Below, piece by piece: positions 28,894 through 38,251 of a stretch of 64,000 nt of DNA; within the stretch, counting starts at the first letter, position 1, and the number at the start of each line of letters is the position of its first letter. Made by a program: the position numbers and the translations under genes. Source of the DNA: Amycolatopsis pretoriensis (GTDB lineage Bacteria; Actinomycetota; Actinomycetes; Mycobacteriales; Pseudonocardiaceae); assembly GCF_900107925.1 (NCBI RefSeq), contig NZ_FNUJ01000004.1:1-64000 (forward strand), written 5' to 3'. Below the pieces are notes generated by a model. It worked only from the letters and a program-made list of their open reading frames with translations, searched no databases and was not told the DNA's origin.

Positions 28894-29217
28894 TCATTGC
28901 CCCTTGCTGAGCTGCGAAGTCACGTCGTCTTCAGTGCCTGACAGCGCCTTCATCGACTTCGCGACGTTCTGCTGCACGCCCCGCAACCCCTGCACGAGGT
29001 TGGTGAAGCCCTCAACCGCCCCCTGCGAACCGGGCACGTAGTCCTTCGCGAACTCCTTGCCCGAATCGTCGCCGCCCCAGCACTCGCCTTGTGCGTCGAG
29101 GGCGCCTTGCAACGTCTTCAGCGCGCTGTCCAGCGCGTCCGCCGCCGTGGTGAAACCGTTCGAAGCGCGCAGGACGGCGTCGGGTTCCGCGGTGAACCCG
29201 GAGCCCCCTTCGGGCAT
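28894..29217 (-). CDS. WXG100/EspC-like secretion partner of the toxin
   Basis: 107 residues with two predicted helices around a WGG turn (CWGGDDSGKEFAKDY), the arrangement of WXG100 and EspC-type T7SS substrates; the C-terminal helix is NLVQGLRGVQQNVAKSMKAL. Its ATG overlaps the YbaB-like stop by one base (TGATG) and its stop lies three bases before the toxin GTG. It probably pairs with the toxin N-terminus for export (inference). Confidence 0.75.
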   Translation of the reverse strand: MPEGGSGFTAEPDAVLRASNGFTTAADALDSALKTLQGALDAQGECWGGDDSGKEFAKDYVPGSQGAVEGFTNLVQGLRGVQQNVAKSMKALSGTEDDVTSQLSKGQ

Positions 29218-29807
29218 CAGTCGCCCCTCGTCATCCAGGACGACGGCGGCTCCTCGTCCTCGTCACGCGGCGGGCGGACGCGCTTGGGAGCCGGCTTGGG
29301 TGCGGGCACGGGCGGCGGCACGGCCTCGTTGCGCAGGATCGAGCCACCTTCTTCGAACGGCGCAGGTGCGGGCGCGGGCGCCGGCGTCTCGACGAACTCG
29401 GGGATCTGCGGCACCAGCCCGGCCAGCGACGGCGCGCCTTCGACGAGGTCCGCGAGGTCGGGCAGGCCTTCGGTGATCGGCGCCATCAAGTCGGCGATCT
29501 TCTGCTTGACCTGCAGGGTTCCCTGACGCACTACGGTCTGGACGGTGTTCGCGAGCTGCGCGGGTGTCGTGCGTTCGAACGCGGTCGGCGCGATCTCGAG
29601 CTTCGCGAGGTTGCCGCCGGCGTCGATCGTGGCGCGGACCAGGCCGTCGGGGGAACTCACCTGCGCGGTGGTCTGGGCCGCCGCGGACTGGGCGTCCCGC
29701 AGCTGTGCCGTCTGCCGCTCGAAGTTCTCCAGGAGCGTGTCCACCTGGTCCTTCATCGCGGCATTGCGTGCTTCGAGCCGTGCACGGTCGTCGCCCGCGG
29801 TGGTCAC
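29217..29807 (-). CDS. YbaB/EbfC-like protein heading the toxin operon
   Basis: 196 residues. The first ~110 match the YbaB/EbfC fold: a long N-terminal helix (ARLEARNAAMKDQVDTLLEN) then VSSPDGLVRATIDAGGNLAKLEI, the beta-strand pattern of these nucleoid-associated-type proteins. The tail is Pro/Ala-rich and acidic. YbaB-like genes often precede WXG100 genes in actinobacterial ESX effector operons, where they may act as chaperones or DNA-binding regulators. GTG start. First gene of the minus-strand cassette; its promoter should be within 29808-29898. Confidence 0.75.
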   Translation of the reverse strand: MTTAGDDRARLEARNAAMKDQVDTLLENFERQTAQLRDAQSAAAQTTAQVSSPDGLVRATIDAGGNLAKLEIAPTAFERTTPAQLANTVQTVVRQGTLQVKQKIADLMAPITEGLPDLADLVEGAPSLAGLVPQIPEFVETPAPAPAPAPFEEGGSILRNEAVPPPVPAPKPAPKRVRPPRDEDEEPPSSWMTRGD

Positions 29808-29898
29808 AGGTGCCCCCGGTGTCCCTCGAACCTACTAATGACTTGCCGTCACCCTAATGCCAATGGAGCAGTCATCGTGACCGGTTCGGGTGTTTGCC

Positions 29899-31191
29899 TC
29901 AGCGAATCGCGCGGCGTCGCGCCAGCACGTACCCGGCGCCGCCGACCAGGTAGCAGACGGTCGCCGCGATCAACAGGCCCGACGAACGGCCGTCGTCCGG
30001 GACGACGAGCGCGCCCAGCGATACCGCCGCCACCTGGGTGATGTTGAACAGCGTGTCGTACAGCGCGAAGACCCGGCCGCGGGCTTCGTCGGCGACGTCG
30101 AGCTGGATCGACGAATCGACGCACAGCTTCAGCACCTGGCCCGCGCCGGTGATGACGAACGACGCGAGCAGCGCCAGCGGCAGCACCATCGGCAGGCCCA
30201 GCGCGGACTGCGCGATCGCGGCGAGCAGCAGCGAACCGAGTACCGCGCGCAGCCGTCCGAACCTCCGGAGGAGCCGCGCGGTCAGCAAGCCGGCGATCAG
30301 GATGCCGGCCCCGGCGAGCGCGGCCATCTGCCCGAGCCCGGGCAGGCCGGCGCGGAAGAGCCCGTGGTCGGTGAAGTAGTTCCGCATCAACAGGACCGTG
30401 ACCAGCAGCGACACCCCGAACGACGCCCGGTGCGCGAACAGCGCGATGAACCCGGCCGTGACGCTGGGGGCCCGCCACGCGTGCCGGGCACCGTCGGCCA
30501 GCCCGCGGGCGACGGCCAGCACGGGGTTCGTCGGCTCGTCGACGACCGTCGGCCCGAGCACCCCGCGCGCGAAACCGCGGGCGATGAACGCCGAGACGAG
30601 GGTGCCGAGCACCGCGAACGCCGTGGCCTCGGCCGATCCGACGTCGTTGCTGCCGAACACCGCTCTCAGGCCGATCGCGCAGCCGCCGCCGATGACCGCC
30701 ATGAACGAGCCGAGCGTCGTGGCGAACGCGTTCGCCGTCACGACGCTCTCTTCTTCGACGACGTGCGGCAGCGACGCCGATAGCCCGGAGCCGATGAAGC
30801 GCGAGATCCCCTCCGCGGCCAGGGCCAGCGAAAACAGGCCGAGACCACCGAATCCGAATCCGACGGCGGCGGCCGCGGCGACGATCGCCAGCCCGCGCAG
30901 GAGGTTCGCGAAGATCAGCACGCGCCGGCGGTCCCAGCGGTCCAGCAACGCACCCGCGAAGGGGCCGACGACGGAGTACGGCAGGAGCAGCGCGGCGAAC
31001 CCGCCCGCGATGGCCAGCGGATCGGCGGCGCGCTCGGGGTTGAACAGCACGGCTCCGGCGAGGCCGGCGCGGAAGACGCCGTCGCCCCAGCTGGCGGCGA
31101 AGCGCGTGAAGAGCAGCCGGCGGAAGTCGGGGTCCTTGAGCAGCTCGCGCGGCCCTCGTCGCGTTGTCGCCGTCCGCTCGCTGATCGTCAC
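29899..31191 (-). CDS. MFS transporter (Rv0037c-like)
   Basis: 430 residues with about 12 membrane helices; begins at GTG 31191. Typical MFS features are a FAGALLDRWDRRRVLIFANL loop 2-3 motif and a second half with GLLTARLLRRFGRLR. Small-molecule exporter of unknown substrate. In M. tuberculosis the homologous gene (Rv0037c) is next to the yqgE homologue Rv0038 in the same divergent arrangement, which supports orthology. Confidence 0.82.
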   Translation of the reverse strand: MTISERTATTRRGPRELLKDPDFRRLLFTRFAASWGDGVFRAGLAGAVLFNPERAADPLAIAGGFAALLLPYSVVGPFAGALLDRWDRRRVLIFANLLRGLAIVAAAAAVGFGFGGLGLFSLALAAEGISRFIGSGLSASLPHVVEEESVVTANAFATTLGSFMAVIGGGCAIGLRAVFGSNDVGSAEATAFAVLGTLVSAFIARGFARGVLGPTVVDEPTNPVLAVARGLADGARHAWRAPSVTAGFIALFAHRASFGVSLLVTVLLMRNYFTDHGLFRAGLPGLGQMAALAGAGILIAGLLTARLLRRFGRLRAVLGSLLLAAIAQSALGLPMVLPLALLASFVITGAGQVLKLCVDSSIQLDVADEARGRVFALYDTLFNITQVAAVSLGALVVPDDGRSSGLLIAATVCYLVGGAGYVLARRRAIR

Positions 31192-31395
31192 GAAGCCAGG
31201 GTAAAGGGTGGCCGACGCACTAAGGTCGCCTCTCGGCGGCTATGCGCAGTGTGGCTCCAGCCGGACTGGTATTCCACAAAGGCGGTTCTTCAGTGAGCCC
31301 GGGGGACACGGAGTGCGCCGGCCACATGTTTCAAACGAGGCTGCTGGGGCGATTGTTCCCGAGCCGAAGTAATTCGCCGGGCCAAGGGTGGGATC

Positions 31396-31977
31396 ATGGG
31401 TCGCGTGCCAGCGGACGCCGAGGTTGAACCGGGAACGCTCCTGGTCGCCGCCCCCACGATGGTCGACCCCAACTTCAAGCGGACCGTCGTGTTCGTCATC
31501 GATCACCGCGACGAGGGCACCCTCGGTGTCGTCCTGAACCGGCCGAGCGACGTCGCCGTGCACGACGTGCTGCCGAACTGGGGCGGGCACGTCGCCGAGC
31601 CGCAGGCCGTGTTCGTCGGCGGGCCGGTCGAGAAGAAGACCGCGCTCTGCCTGGCCGCGCTGCGCACCGGCGAGACGGCGGCGAGCGTGCCTGGCGTGAT
31701 CGCGGTACGCGGGCCGGTCGCGCTGGTCGACCTGGACACCGACCCCGAGGTGCTGGTGCCGAAGGTCCGCGGCGTGCGCGTCTTCGCCGGGTACGCGGGC
31801 TGGGACTCCGGTCAGCTGGCCGGCGAGATCGAGCGCGACGACTGGGTCATCGTGCCCGCGCTGCCGAGCGACATCCTGGCCTCACCGAGCGGCGACCTGT
31901 GGAGCCAGGTGCTGCGCCGCCAGGGCATCCCGCTCGCGCTGCTGGCCACCCACCCGGGCGACCTCCAGCGGAACTAG
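31396..31977 (+). CDS. UPF0301 family protein (YqgE/AlgH)
   Basis: 193 residues. The family signature is clear: GTLLVAAPTMVDPNFKRTVV, then GTLGVVLNRPSD, VFVGGPVEKKTAL, and RVFAGYAGWDSGQLAGEIE. The function of YqgE/AlgH proteins remains unsettled. Homologue of Rv0038, with the Rv0037c-like transporter divergent upstream across a 204-base gap. Its last four bases overlap the end of the convergent membrane-protein gene. Confidence 0.9.
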   Translation: MGRVPADAEVEPGTLLVAAPTMVDPNFKRTVVFVIDHRDEGTLGVVLNRPSDVAVHDVLPNWGGHVAEPQAVFVGGPVEKKTALCLAALRTGETAASVPGVIAVRGPVALVDLDTDPEVLVPKVRGVRVFAGYAGWDSGQLAGEIERDDWVIVPALPSDILASPSGDLWSQVLRRQGIPLALLATHPGDLQRN

Positions 31978-32393
31978 GCGTCTTCCTTCTTGAAGACGCC
32001 GCAGCCACCGGCGCCGCACGCGCAGCCGCTGCACCCGGCAGGCGCCGCCGGAGCCGGCGCGGGCACGGTCAGCGCCGCCCGGTTGCCGAGCACGCCCCCG
32101 CCCATGACCAGCACCAGCATCGCGAGCACGCCCGCGAGCGCGGCCGAGACGAGACCGGCGGTCGTCGGCATGGCGAGCCCCGCGAGCCCGGTGAGCACGG
32201 AGATCGCGCCCCCGGCCATCGTCGGCAGCCCCGCGACGCGGTTGGCCAGCTTGAACGCCTCTTCGCTGCGCAGCGCGGCTTGCGTGCGCACCCCGGTGCC
32301 GCCCTCGCGCGTCAAGCGCTCGCGGAACCCGAGGAACCCACCAAAACCGACGAGCAGACCCAGCACGACCGGAACCAGCGCGATAGCGAACAC
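31974..32393 (-). CDS. Small membrane protein with cysteine-rich cytoplasmic tail (Rv0039c position)
   Basis: 139 residues with three membrane helices (about 1-20, 58-76 and 80-102) and a short C-terminal tail with four cysteines (AGCSGCACGAGGCGVFKKEDA, Cys 121, 124, 126, 131). The FRERLTREGGTGVRTQAALRS loop resembles that of SdpI-like proteins. It holds the position of Rv0039c. The Cys tail could bind a metal or be modified; nothing in the sequence decides. Confidence 0.7.
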   Translation of the reverse strand: MFAIALVPVVLGLLVGFGGFLGFRERLTREGGTGVRTQAALRSEEAFKLANRVAGLPTMAGGAISVLTGLAGLAMPTTAGLVSAALAGVLAMLVLVMGGGVLGNRAALTVPAPAPAAPAGCSGCACGAGGCGVFKKEDA

Positions 32394-32446
32394 GGGTCAA
32401 GGATAAGCGTGACGTCCCGGCAACCTGCCGGATACCCTGGTCGACT

Positions 32447-33619
32447 GTGCTACAGGCCATGTCACCGCGTGTACTGCCCACCGTCCTGACCGCTGCCCTG
32501 ATCGGGGGAATCCTCGCCGCGACGCCGGCGAGTGCCACCGAGAGTCACCAGCGCCCCGTCCGGCTGCTCGGCGAGCAGATCGTCCCGAACTCCCTGCAGT
32601 TCCAGGGCACGACGGTCGGCGGCCTGTCCAGCATCGACTACGACCCGCGGACCGGCGGTTACGCGCTGATCTGCGACGACCGGTCCGCGATCAACCCCGC
32701 CCGCTTCTACACGGCGACCTTCCCGGTGTCCGCGCACGGCGTCGGCCCGGTCACCCTCACCGGCACGAAGCCGCTGCTGCGTCCCGACGGCACGCCGTAC
32801 CCGCCGCTCACCCAGAACGACCCGGCGAAGCCGCAGAACGAGCAGACGATCGATCCCGAAGAGCTGCGCGTCGACCCGTGGACCGGCGACTACTACTGGT
32901 CGCAGGAGGGCGAGCGGACGGCGACGACGTTGATCGACCCGTCGATCCGCGAGGCGCGCCGCGACGGAAAATACGTCCGCGACCTGCCGATCCCCGCGAA
33001 CGAGAAGATGACGCCGACCACCGGGCCGCGGCAGAACCTCGTCCTCGAGGGCATCACGTTCGCGGGCTTCGGCGCGCTGATCGCCAGCGACGTCGAAGGC
33101 CCGCTGCTGCAGGACGGCCCGGAGTCGACCCGCACGACCGGCGGCGTCTCCCGGATCACGCTGCAGGGCCGCTACGGCCCGGTGCTGGCGCAGTACGCCT
33201 ACCCGCAGGAGCCGATTTTCGCGTCACCGGTACCCGATGGCGCGTTCGCGACCACCGGCGTCTCCTCGATGCTGGCCGTCGACCAGGCCGACCCGACGAA
33301 GTTCCTGATGATGGAGCGCTCGTTCGTCACCGGCGTCGGCAACAAGGTACGCGTCTACGAGATCGACACGAAGGGCGCGACGAACGTCCTGAACGTCAAG
33401 TCCCTGGCCGAGGCCAAGAACGTCAAGCCGGTGAAGAAGCGGTTCCTCTTCGACGCGGCCGACCTCGGGTTGTCTACTGTGGACAACCTGGAGGGCATGA
33501 CCTGGGGCCCGAAGCTGCCGAACGGCGAGCGCAGCTTGATCTTGGTCAGCGACAACAACTTCTCCGCCACCCAGGTCACCCAGTTCGTCGCACTGGCGGT
33601 CCCCTCCGAACGGCTTTGA
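32447..33619 (+). CDS. Secreted esterase-like/phytase-like beta-propeller protein
   Basis: 390 residues with a Sec signal peptide (LPTVLTAALIGGILAATPASA, cleavage near residue 29). The mature part belongs to the 'esterase-like activity of phytase' family: GGLSSIDYDPRTGGYALICDD, then DPEELRVDPWTGDYYWSQEG, LEGITFAGFG, and the closing NLEGMTWGPKLPNGERSLILVSDNN. Probably a calcium-binding propeller hydrolase outside the cell; substrate unknown. GTG 32447 has a TACCCT hexamer eight bases upstream and could be a leaderless start; ATG 32459 is the alternative. Confidence 0.8.
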   Translation: MLQAMSPRVLPTVLTAALIGGILAATPASATESHQRPVRLLGEQIVPNSLQFQGTTVGGLSSIDYDPRTGGYALICDDRSAINPARFYTATFPVSAHGVGPVTLTGTKPLLRPDGTPYPPLTQNDPAKPQNEQTIDPEELRVDPWTGDYYWSQEGERTATTLIDPSIREARRDGKYVRDLPIPANEKMTPTTGPRQNLVLEGITFAGFGALIASDVEGPLLQDGPESTRTTGGVSRITLQGRYGPVLAQYAYPQEPIFASPVPDGAFATTGVSSMLAVDQADPTKFLMMERSFVTGVGNKVRVYEIDTKGATNVLNVKSLAEAKNVKPVKKRFLFDAADLGLSTVDNLEGMTWGPKLPNGERSLILVSDNNFSATQVTQFVALAVPSERL

Positions 33620-33628
33620 CCAGCAAGT

Positions 33629-33634
33629 TACGAT
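33629..33634 (+). promoter_or_regulatory. -10 hexamer for a leaderless leu leader transcript
   Basis: TACGAT lies six bases before the ATG of the leader peptide, the spacing seen for leaderless actinobacterial mRNAs in which transcription starts at the A of ATG. No convincing -35 element is seen. Confidence 0.5.
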
Positions 33635-33640
33635 GTGTAC

Positions 33641-33679
33641 ATGAACACGGCTCGGCTGCTCCTTAGCCTGCCGCGCTGA
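33641..33679 (+). CDS. Leucine-rich leader peptide upstream of leuS
   Basis: A 12-residue open frame, MNTARLLLSLPR, with four Leu codons (CTG CTC CTT and, after Ser, CTG). It lies 97 bases before leuS and 24 bases before a perfect 10-bp hairpin. Leu codons in a short leader, a hairpin and a downstream leucine-related gene are the hallmarks of ribosome-mediated transcription attenuation: ribosomes stalled for charged tRNA-Leu would favour readthrough into leuS. It has no Shine-Dalgarno sequence and is probably translated from a leaderless transcript. Confidence 0.6.
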   Translation: MNTARLLLSLPR

Positions 33680-33703
33680 CCGGGCCCGGCTCGGCCGGCG
33701 CGG

Positions 33704-33735
33704 CGACCCCTCATGCCCTGGTGGCTGAGGGGTCG
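33704..33735 (+). terminator. Attenuator hairpin in the leuS leader
   Basis: Perfect 10-bp stem CGACCCCTCA / TGAGGGGTCG with a 12-base loop, followed by AGTTGTTTCT. It lies between the leucine leader peptide and the leuS start. The GC-rich CCGGGCCCGGCTCGGCCGG stretch just upstream could form a competing structure. The weak U-tract is normal for high-GC actinobacteria. Confidence 0.6.
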
Positions 33736-33776
33736 AGTTGTTTCTGGAGTAGGTCGATACGCGAAGGATGACGGCG

Positions 33777-36617
33777 ATGACTGAGGCGACAGGGACCGAC
33801 GTCCCGGCGCACCGCTACACGGCCGCGCTGGCGGGTCAGATCGAGCAGCGCTGGCAGGACCACTGGGCCGACCAGGGCACCTTCCACGCGCCGAACCCCG
33901 TCGGGCCGCTCGCCGTCGAGGGGCAGCCGGTGCCCAGCGACAAGCTGTTCGTCCAGGACATGTTCCCGTACCCGTCGGGCTCCGGCCTGCACGTCGGGCA
34001 CCCGCTGGGCTTCATCAGCACCGACGTCTTCGCCCGGTACCACCGGATGATCGGGCGCAACGTGCTGCACACGATGGGCTTCGACGCGTTCGGCCTGCCG
34101 GCCGAGCAGTACGCGGTCCAGACCGGGCAGCACCCGCGCAAGACGACCGAGGAGAACATCCGGACCTACCTGCGTCAGATCCGGCGCCTGGGCCTGGGCC
34201 ACGACGAACGCCGTCGCATCTCCACGATCGACCCCGAGTACTACCGCTGGACCCAGTGGATCTTCCTGCGGATCTTCAACTCCTGGTACGACACCGATGC
34301 GGGCAAGGCGCGGCCGATCGCCGAGCTGGAAGCCGCGTTCGCCGACGGCTCGCGTGCGGTGCCGGGCGGCAAGGACTGGGCGTCGCTGAGCGCGGCCGAG
34401 CGCAAGACGGTCATCGACGACCACCGGCTGGTGTACATCTCCGAAGCGCCGGTCAACTGGTGCCCGGGCTTGGGCACGGTGCTGTCGAACGAAGAGGTCA
34501 CCGCCGACGGCCGCAGCGAGCGCGGCAACTTCCCCGTCTTCCGCCGCAACCTGCGGCAGTGGATGATGCGGATCACCGCGTACGCCGACCGGCTGGTCGA
34601 CGACCTGGACCTGCTGGACTGGCCGGAGAAGGTCAAGTCCATGCAGCGGAACTGGATCGGACGCTCGCACGGCGCACGGGTCACGTTCAAGTCCGGTGAC
34701 GACGGCATCGAGGTCTTCACGACCCGGCCGGACACGCTGTTCGGCGCCACCTACATGGTGCTGGCGCCGGAACACCCGCTGGTCGACAAGCTGACGACCT
34801 CCGCGTGGCCCGCCGATGTCGATTCTCGCTGGACCGGTGGCGCGGCGACGCCCGCCGAGGCGATCAAGGAGTACCGCGTCGCGGCGTCGCGGAAGTCCGA
34901 GCTGGACCGGCAGGAGAACAAGGAGAAGACCGGCGTCTTCACCGGCGCGTACGCGACGAACCCGGTGAACGACAAGCAGATCCCGATCTTCGTCGCCGAC
35001 TACGTGCTGATGGGTTACGGCACCGGCGCGATCATGGCCGTGCCCGGCCAGGACGTCCGCGACTGGGAGTTCGCCGAGAAGTTCGGGCTGGACATCGTCC
35101 GGACCGTGCAGCCCTCGGAGGGCTTCGACGGCAAGGCGTTCACCGGTGACGGCCCCGCGATCAATTCGGGCTTCCTGGACGGCATGGACGTCGCCGAAGC
35201 CAAGAAGACGATCATCGACTGGCTGGCCGAAAAGGGCGCCGGCACCGGAACCGTGCAGTACAAGCTGCGCGACTGGCTGTTCTCGCGGCAGCGCTACTGG
35301 GGCGAGCCGTTCCCGGTGGTCTACGACGAGGCCGGTGAAGTCCACGCCGTGCCCGAGTCGATGCTGCCGATCGAGCTGCCCGAGGTCGCCGACTACTCAC
35401 CGGTGACGTTCGACCCGGAGGACCGCGACTCGATGCCGTCGTCGCCGCTGGCGCGCGCGACGGACTGGGTCGAGGTCGAGCTGGACCTGGGCGACGGCGT
35501 CAAGAAGTACCGCCGGGACATCAACACGATGCCGAACTGGGCGGGTTCCTGCTGGTACCAGCTGCGCTACCTGGACCCGACGAACAGCGAAACGTTCTGC
35601 GCGCCGGAAAACGAGCAGTACTGGATGGGCCCGCGCCCGGGCGAGTACGGCGCGGACGACACGGGCGGCGTCGACCTGTACGTCGGCGGCGTCGAGCACG
35701 CGGTGCTGCACCTGCTGTACTCGCGGTTCTGGCACAAGGTGCTGTTCGACCTGGGGCACGTGACGTCCAAGGAGCCGTACCGGAAGCTGTTCAACCAGGG
35801 CTACATCGAGGCGTACGCGTACACGGACGCGCGCGGCGTCTACGTCCCGGCCGAGCAGGTCGTGGAGCGCGACGGGAAGTACTTCTTCAACGACGAAGAG
35901 GTCACCCAGGAGTACGGCAAGATGGGCAAGAGCCTGAAGAACGTCGTCACGCCGGACGAGATGGCCGAGAACTACGGCGCCGACACGTTCCGGTTCTACG
36001 AGATGGCGATGGGCCCGCTGGCCATGTCGCGCCCGTGGGCGACGAAGGACGTCGTGGGCGCGCACCGGTTCCTGCAGCGGCTGTGGCGCCTGGTCGTCGA
36101 CGAGACGTCCGGCGAGCTGCGAGTGTCCACTGAGGACGCTTCGGAGGCGGACCGCAAGGCGCTGCACCGCACCATTTCCGGCGTCCGCGAGGACTACGCG
36201 GAGATGCGGTTCAACACGGCCGGCGCGAAGCTGATCGAGCTGAACAACCACGTCACGAAGGTGTACGGCGCGGCCGCGTCGACGCCGCGCGAGCTGGCCG
36301 AGCCGCTGGTGCTGATGCTGGCGCCGCTGGCCCCGCACCTGGCGGAGGAGCTGTGGCACCGGCTGGGCCACGCGGACTCGCTGGTGCAGGGGCCGTTCCC
36401 GGTGGTGGACGAGAAGTACCTGGTCGAGGACTCCGTCGAGTACCCGATCCAGGTCAACGGCAAGGTCCGCTCGAGGGTCACGGTTTCGGCTTCCGCGTCT
36501 TCCGATGAGGTTCAGGCTGCGGCGCTGGCTGACGAGAAGGTCGCGGCCATGGTCGGCGGCGGCTCGCCGCGCAAGGTGATCGTGGTGCCGGGCCGGCTGG
36601 TCAACATCGTCCTGTAG
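33777..36617 (+). CDS. leuS: Leucyl-tRNA synthetase
   Basis: 946 residues. Charges tRNA-Leu with leucine. HIGH-type motif at 72-75 (GLHVGHPLG), CP1 editing domain with [20 protein letters not shown], zinc/CP region, and KMSKS loop near 715 ([12 protein letters not shown]), followed by the anticodon-binding and C-terminal domains ([28 protein letters not shown]). ATG 33777 is chosen over ATG 33768 because GAAGG lies directly against the latter but at good spacing from the former. Orthologue of Rv0041. Probably controlled by the leader peptide and hairpin just upstream. Confidence 0.97.
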   Translation: MTEATGTDVPAHRYTAALAGQIEQRWQDHWADQGTFHAPNPVGPLAVEGQPVPSDKLFVQDMFPYPSGSGLHVGHPLGFISTDVFARYHRMIGRNVLHTMGFDAFGLPAEQYAVQTGQHPRKTTEENIRTYLRQIRRLGLGHDERRRISTIDPEYYRWTQWIFLRIFNSWYDTDAGKARPIAELEAAFADGSRAVPGGKDWASLSAAERKTVIDDHRLVYISEAPVNWCPGLGTVLSNEEVTADGRSERGNFPVFRRNLRQWMMRITAYADRLVDDLDLLDWPEKVKSMQRNWIGRSHGARVTFKSGDDGIEVFTTRPDTLFGATYMVLAPEHPLVDKLTTSAWPADVDSRWTGGAATPAEAIKEYRVAASRKSELDRQENKEKTGVFTGAYATNPVNDKQIPIFVADYVLMGYGTGAIMAVPGQDVRDWEFAEKFGLDIVRTVQPSEGFDGKAFTGDGPAINSGFLDGMDVAEAKKTIIDWLAEKGAGTGTVQYKLRDWLFSRQRYWGEPFPVVYDEAGEVHAVPESMLPIELPEVADYSPVTFDPEDRDSMPSSPLARATDWVEVELDLGDGVKKYRRDINTMPNWAGSCWYQLRYLDPTNSETFCAPENEQYWMGPRPGEYGADDTGGVDLYVGGVEHAVLHLLYSRFWHKVLFDLGHVTSKEPYRKLFNQGYIEAYAYTDARGVYVPAEQVVERDGKYFFNDEEVTQEYGKMGKSLKNVVTPDEMAENYGADTFRFYEMAMGPLAMSRPWATKDVVGAHRFLQRLWRLVVDETSGELRVSTEDASEADRKALHRTISGVREDYAEMRFNTAGAKLIELNNHVTKVYGAAASTPRELAEPLVLMLAPLAPHLAEELWHRLGHADSLVQGPFPVVDEKYLVEDSVEYPIQVNGKVRSRVTVSASASSDEVQAAALADEKVAAMVGGGSPRKVIVVPGRLVNIVL

Positions 36618-36707
36618 CGCGCTGTCCGAAAGCTGCCGGTGGTTTCCCCGGGTTCTCGATTTGATTGAGCAGTCAACGAAAACGGCTCGATCGAAGGAGA
36701 ACCGGGG

Positions 36708-37445
36708 ATGACCCTCGACGGCAAGGTGGCGCTGGTGACGGGCGGTAGCCGCGGCATCGGCGCGGCCACGGCACTGCGGCTCGCCGAGGACGGCGCCGAC
36801 GTCGCGCTGACGTACGTGAAAAACGGGGCGCGGGCGGCCGAGGTGGTCGACCGGATCAAGAACCTCGGCCGGCGCGCGCTGGCGATCCAAGCGGATTCGG
36901 CGGACGCCGCGGCGGTTTCGGCCGCCGTTTCGGCTGTGGTGGCGGAGTTCGGCCGGCTGGACGTGCTGGTGAACAACGCGGGCGTCGGCTTCGTGGGCGC
37001 GTTCGACGAAACCTCGCTGGAAGACGTCGACCGCGTGCTGGCGGTGAACGTCCGCGGCGTGTTCGCGGCGACGCAGGCCGCGGCTGGCGTGTTGTCGGAC
37101 GGCGGCCGCGTGATCACGATCGGCAGCTGCGTCACGGACCGCGTGCCCGGCCCGGGCATGGCGCTGTACGCGACGAGCAAGGCGGCGATGGTGGGCCTGA
37201 CCAAGGCGTTGGCGCGCGAACTGGGGTCGCGCGGCATCACGGTCAACCTGGTCCACCCGGGCCCGACGGACACGGACATGAACCCGGCCGACGGGCCGTA
37301 CGCGGCCGACCAGCGCGCTCTCACGGCGTTCGACCGCTACGGGAACCCGGCCGAAGTGGCCGCGGCGGTGGCGTACCTGGCGTCACCCGGCGCCGAGTAC
37401 GTGACGGCGGCGGTGCTGTCGGTGGACGGCGGCCACGCGGCCTAA
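36708..37445 (+). CDS. SDR-family oxidoreductase (FabG-like)
   Basis: 245 residues with all classical short-chain dehydrogenase motifs: TGGSRGIG (11-18), NNAG (89-92), Asn 114, Ser 140, and YATSK with Tyr 154 and Lys 158. NAD(P)H-dependent; substrate unknown. AAGGAG precedes the ATG. An imperfect palindrome around TTGATTGAGCAGTCAA lies about 35-50 bases upstream and may be an operator. Convergent with the TetR gene, with a 4-base overlap at the ends. Confidence 0.88.
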   Translation: MTLDGKVALVTGGSRGIGAATALRLAEDGADVALTYVKNGARAAEVVDRIKNLGRRALAIQADSADAAAVSAAVSAVVAEFGRLDVLVNNAGVGFVGAFDETSLEDVDRVLAVNVRGVFAATQAAAGVLSDGGRVITIGSCVTDRVPGPGMALYATSKAAMVGLTKALARELGSRGITVNLVHPGPTDTDMNPADGPYAADQRALTAFDRYGNPAEVAAAVAYLASPGAEYVTAAVLSVDGGHAA

Positions 37446-38179
37446 CCGGAGTAGAGCCCGATCTCCCGGGCGAGGTCGATGAGCATCGCCTCGAACAGGA
37501 CGTCCGGCTTGGACATGGGGATCGGGTAGTTGCCGAAGACCTCGAGCGTGACGTGCCCGTAGAGCCGGGCCCAGAACTGGATCATCAGGTACGTCACGCC
37601 GAGGTCGAGCTTCTCCACCGGAACGTCGTGGTCGGACTCGGAGAGCACGGCGCTCAGCGACTCCTGGAAGGTCGTGAAGTCGTCCCGAAGCTCATCGGGC
37701 ACGCTGCTGGCGGACGGCAGCACGATGTCGGTCCGCGCGAGCACCCGCCCGGCGGCGGCGAGGAAGATCCGCCCGAACGGCTCGTCGACCCGGCTCAGCG
37801 CACTCCCGGCCGCCGAGCCCACACCCCCGGTCGGGGACGCGAAGACGAGCGTGAATTCCTTCGTGTGGGTGAGCGCCCAGCGCCGGAAACCCTTGCAGAT
37901 GGCGAACAGCTGCAGCATGCCGTCATCGGGCAGCTCGGCGATCTCTTCGGCGAGGTCGTCCGCCAGATCGGCGCAGACGTCCAGCCGCAGGTTCTCGACG
38001 AGATCGTCCCGCGATTCGTAGTACCGGTAGAGAGCGGGCGCGGTGATCCCCAGCTCCCGCGCGATGGCGCGCAGAGTGACCGCCTCCGGCCCCTGCTCGA
38101 CGAGCAGTTTCCGGGCGGTCCGCCGGATGTCCTGTTCGGTAGCCGCACGCGCGCGACCCCTCCGCGTGGGGTGGCTCAT
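37442..38179 (-). CDS. TetR-family transcriptional regulator (WHG-type C-terminal domain)
   Basis: 245 residues. N-terminal TetR helix-turn-helix at about 18-62 (DIRRTARKLLVEQGPEAVTL, then RAIARELGITAPALYRYYES). The C-terminal ligand-binding domain resembles TetR regulators carrying a WHG domain. It probably represses its own gene and perhaps the convergent SDR gene (inference). The upstream gap of ~70 bases to the DUF3558 gene contains CTTACTACGACAAGTC, a plausible autoregulatory site. Confidence 0.88.
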   Translation of the reverse strand: MSHPTRRGRARAATEQDIRRTARKLLVEQGPEAVTLRAIARELGITAPALYRYYESRDDLVENLRLDVCADLADDLAEEIAELPDDGMLQLFAICKGFRRWALTHTKEFTLVFASPTGGVGSAAGSALSRVDEPFGRIFLAAAGRVLARTDIVLPSASSVPDELRDDFTTFQESLSAVLSESDHDVPVEKLDLGVTYLMIQFWARLYGHVTLEVFGNYPIPMSKPDVLFEAMLIDLAREIGLYSG

Positions 38180-38251
38180 CCGAACAGTCTAGGTGCTTAC
38201 TACGACAAGTCTTGCATTAACGCGATGTCAGCCGTAACGAAAAGGCGCAGC

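Noticed and set aside
33470..33490. DnaA-box-like TGTGGACAA inside the phytase-like gene
   Set aside because: Within a coding region and isolated, so probably chance.
33620..33776. T-box riboswitch upstream of leuS
   Set aside because: No T-box stem or UGGN bulge motif is seen; the leucine leader peptide explains the region better.
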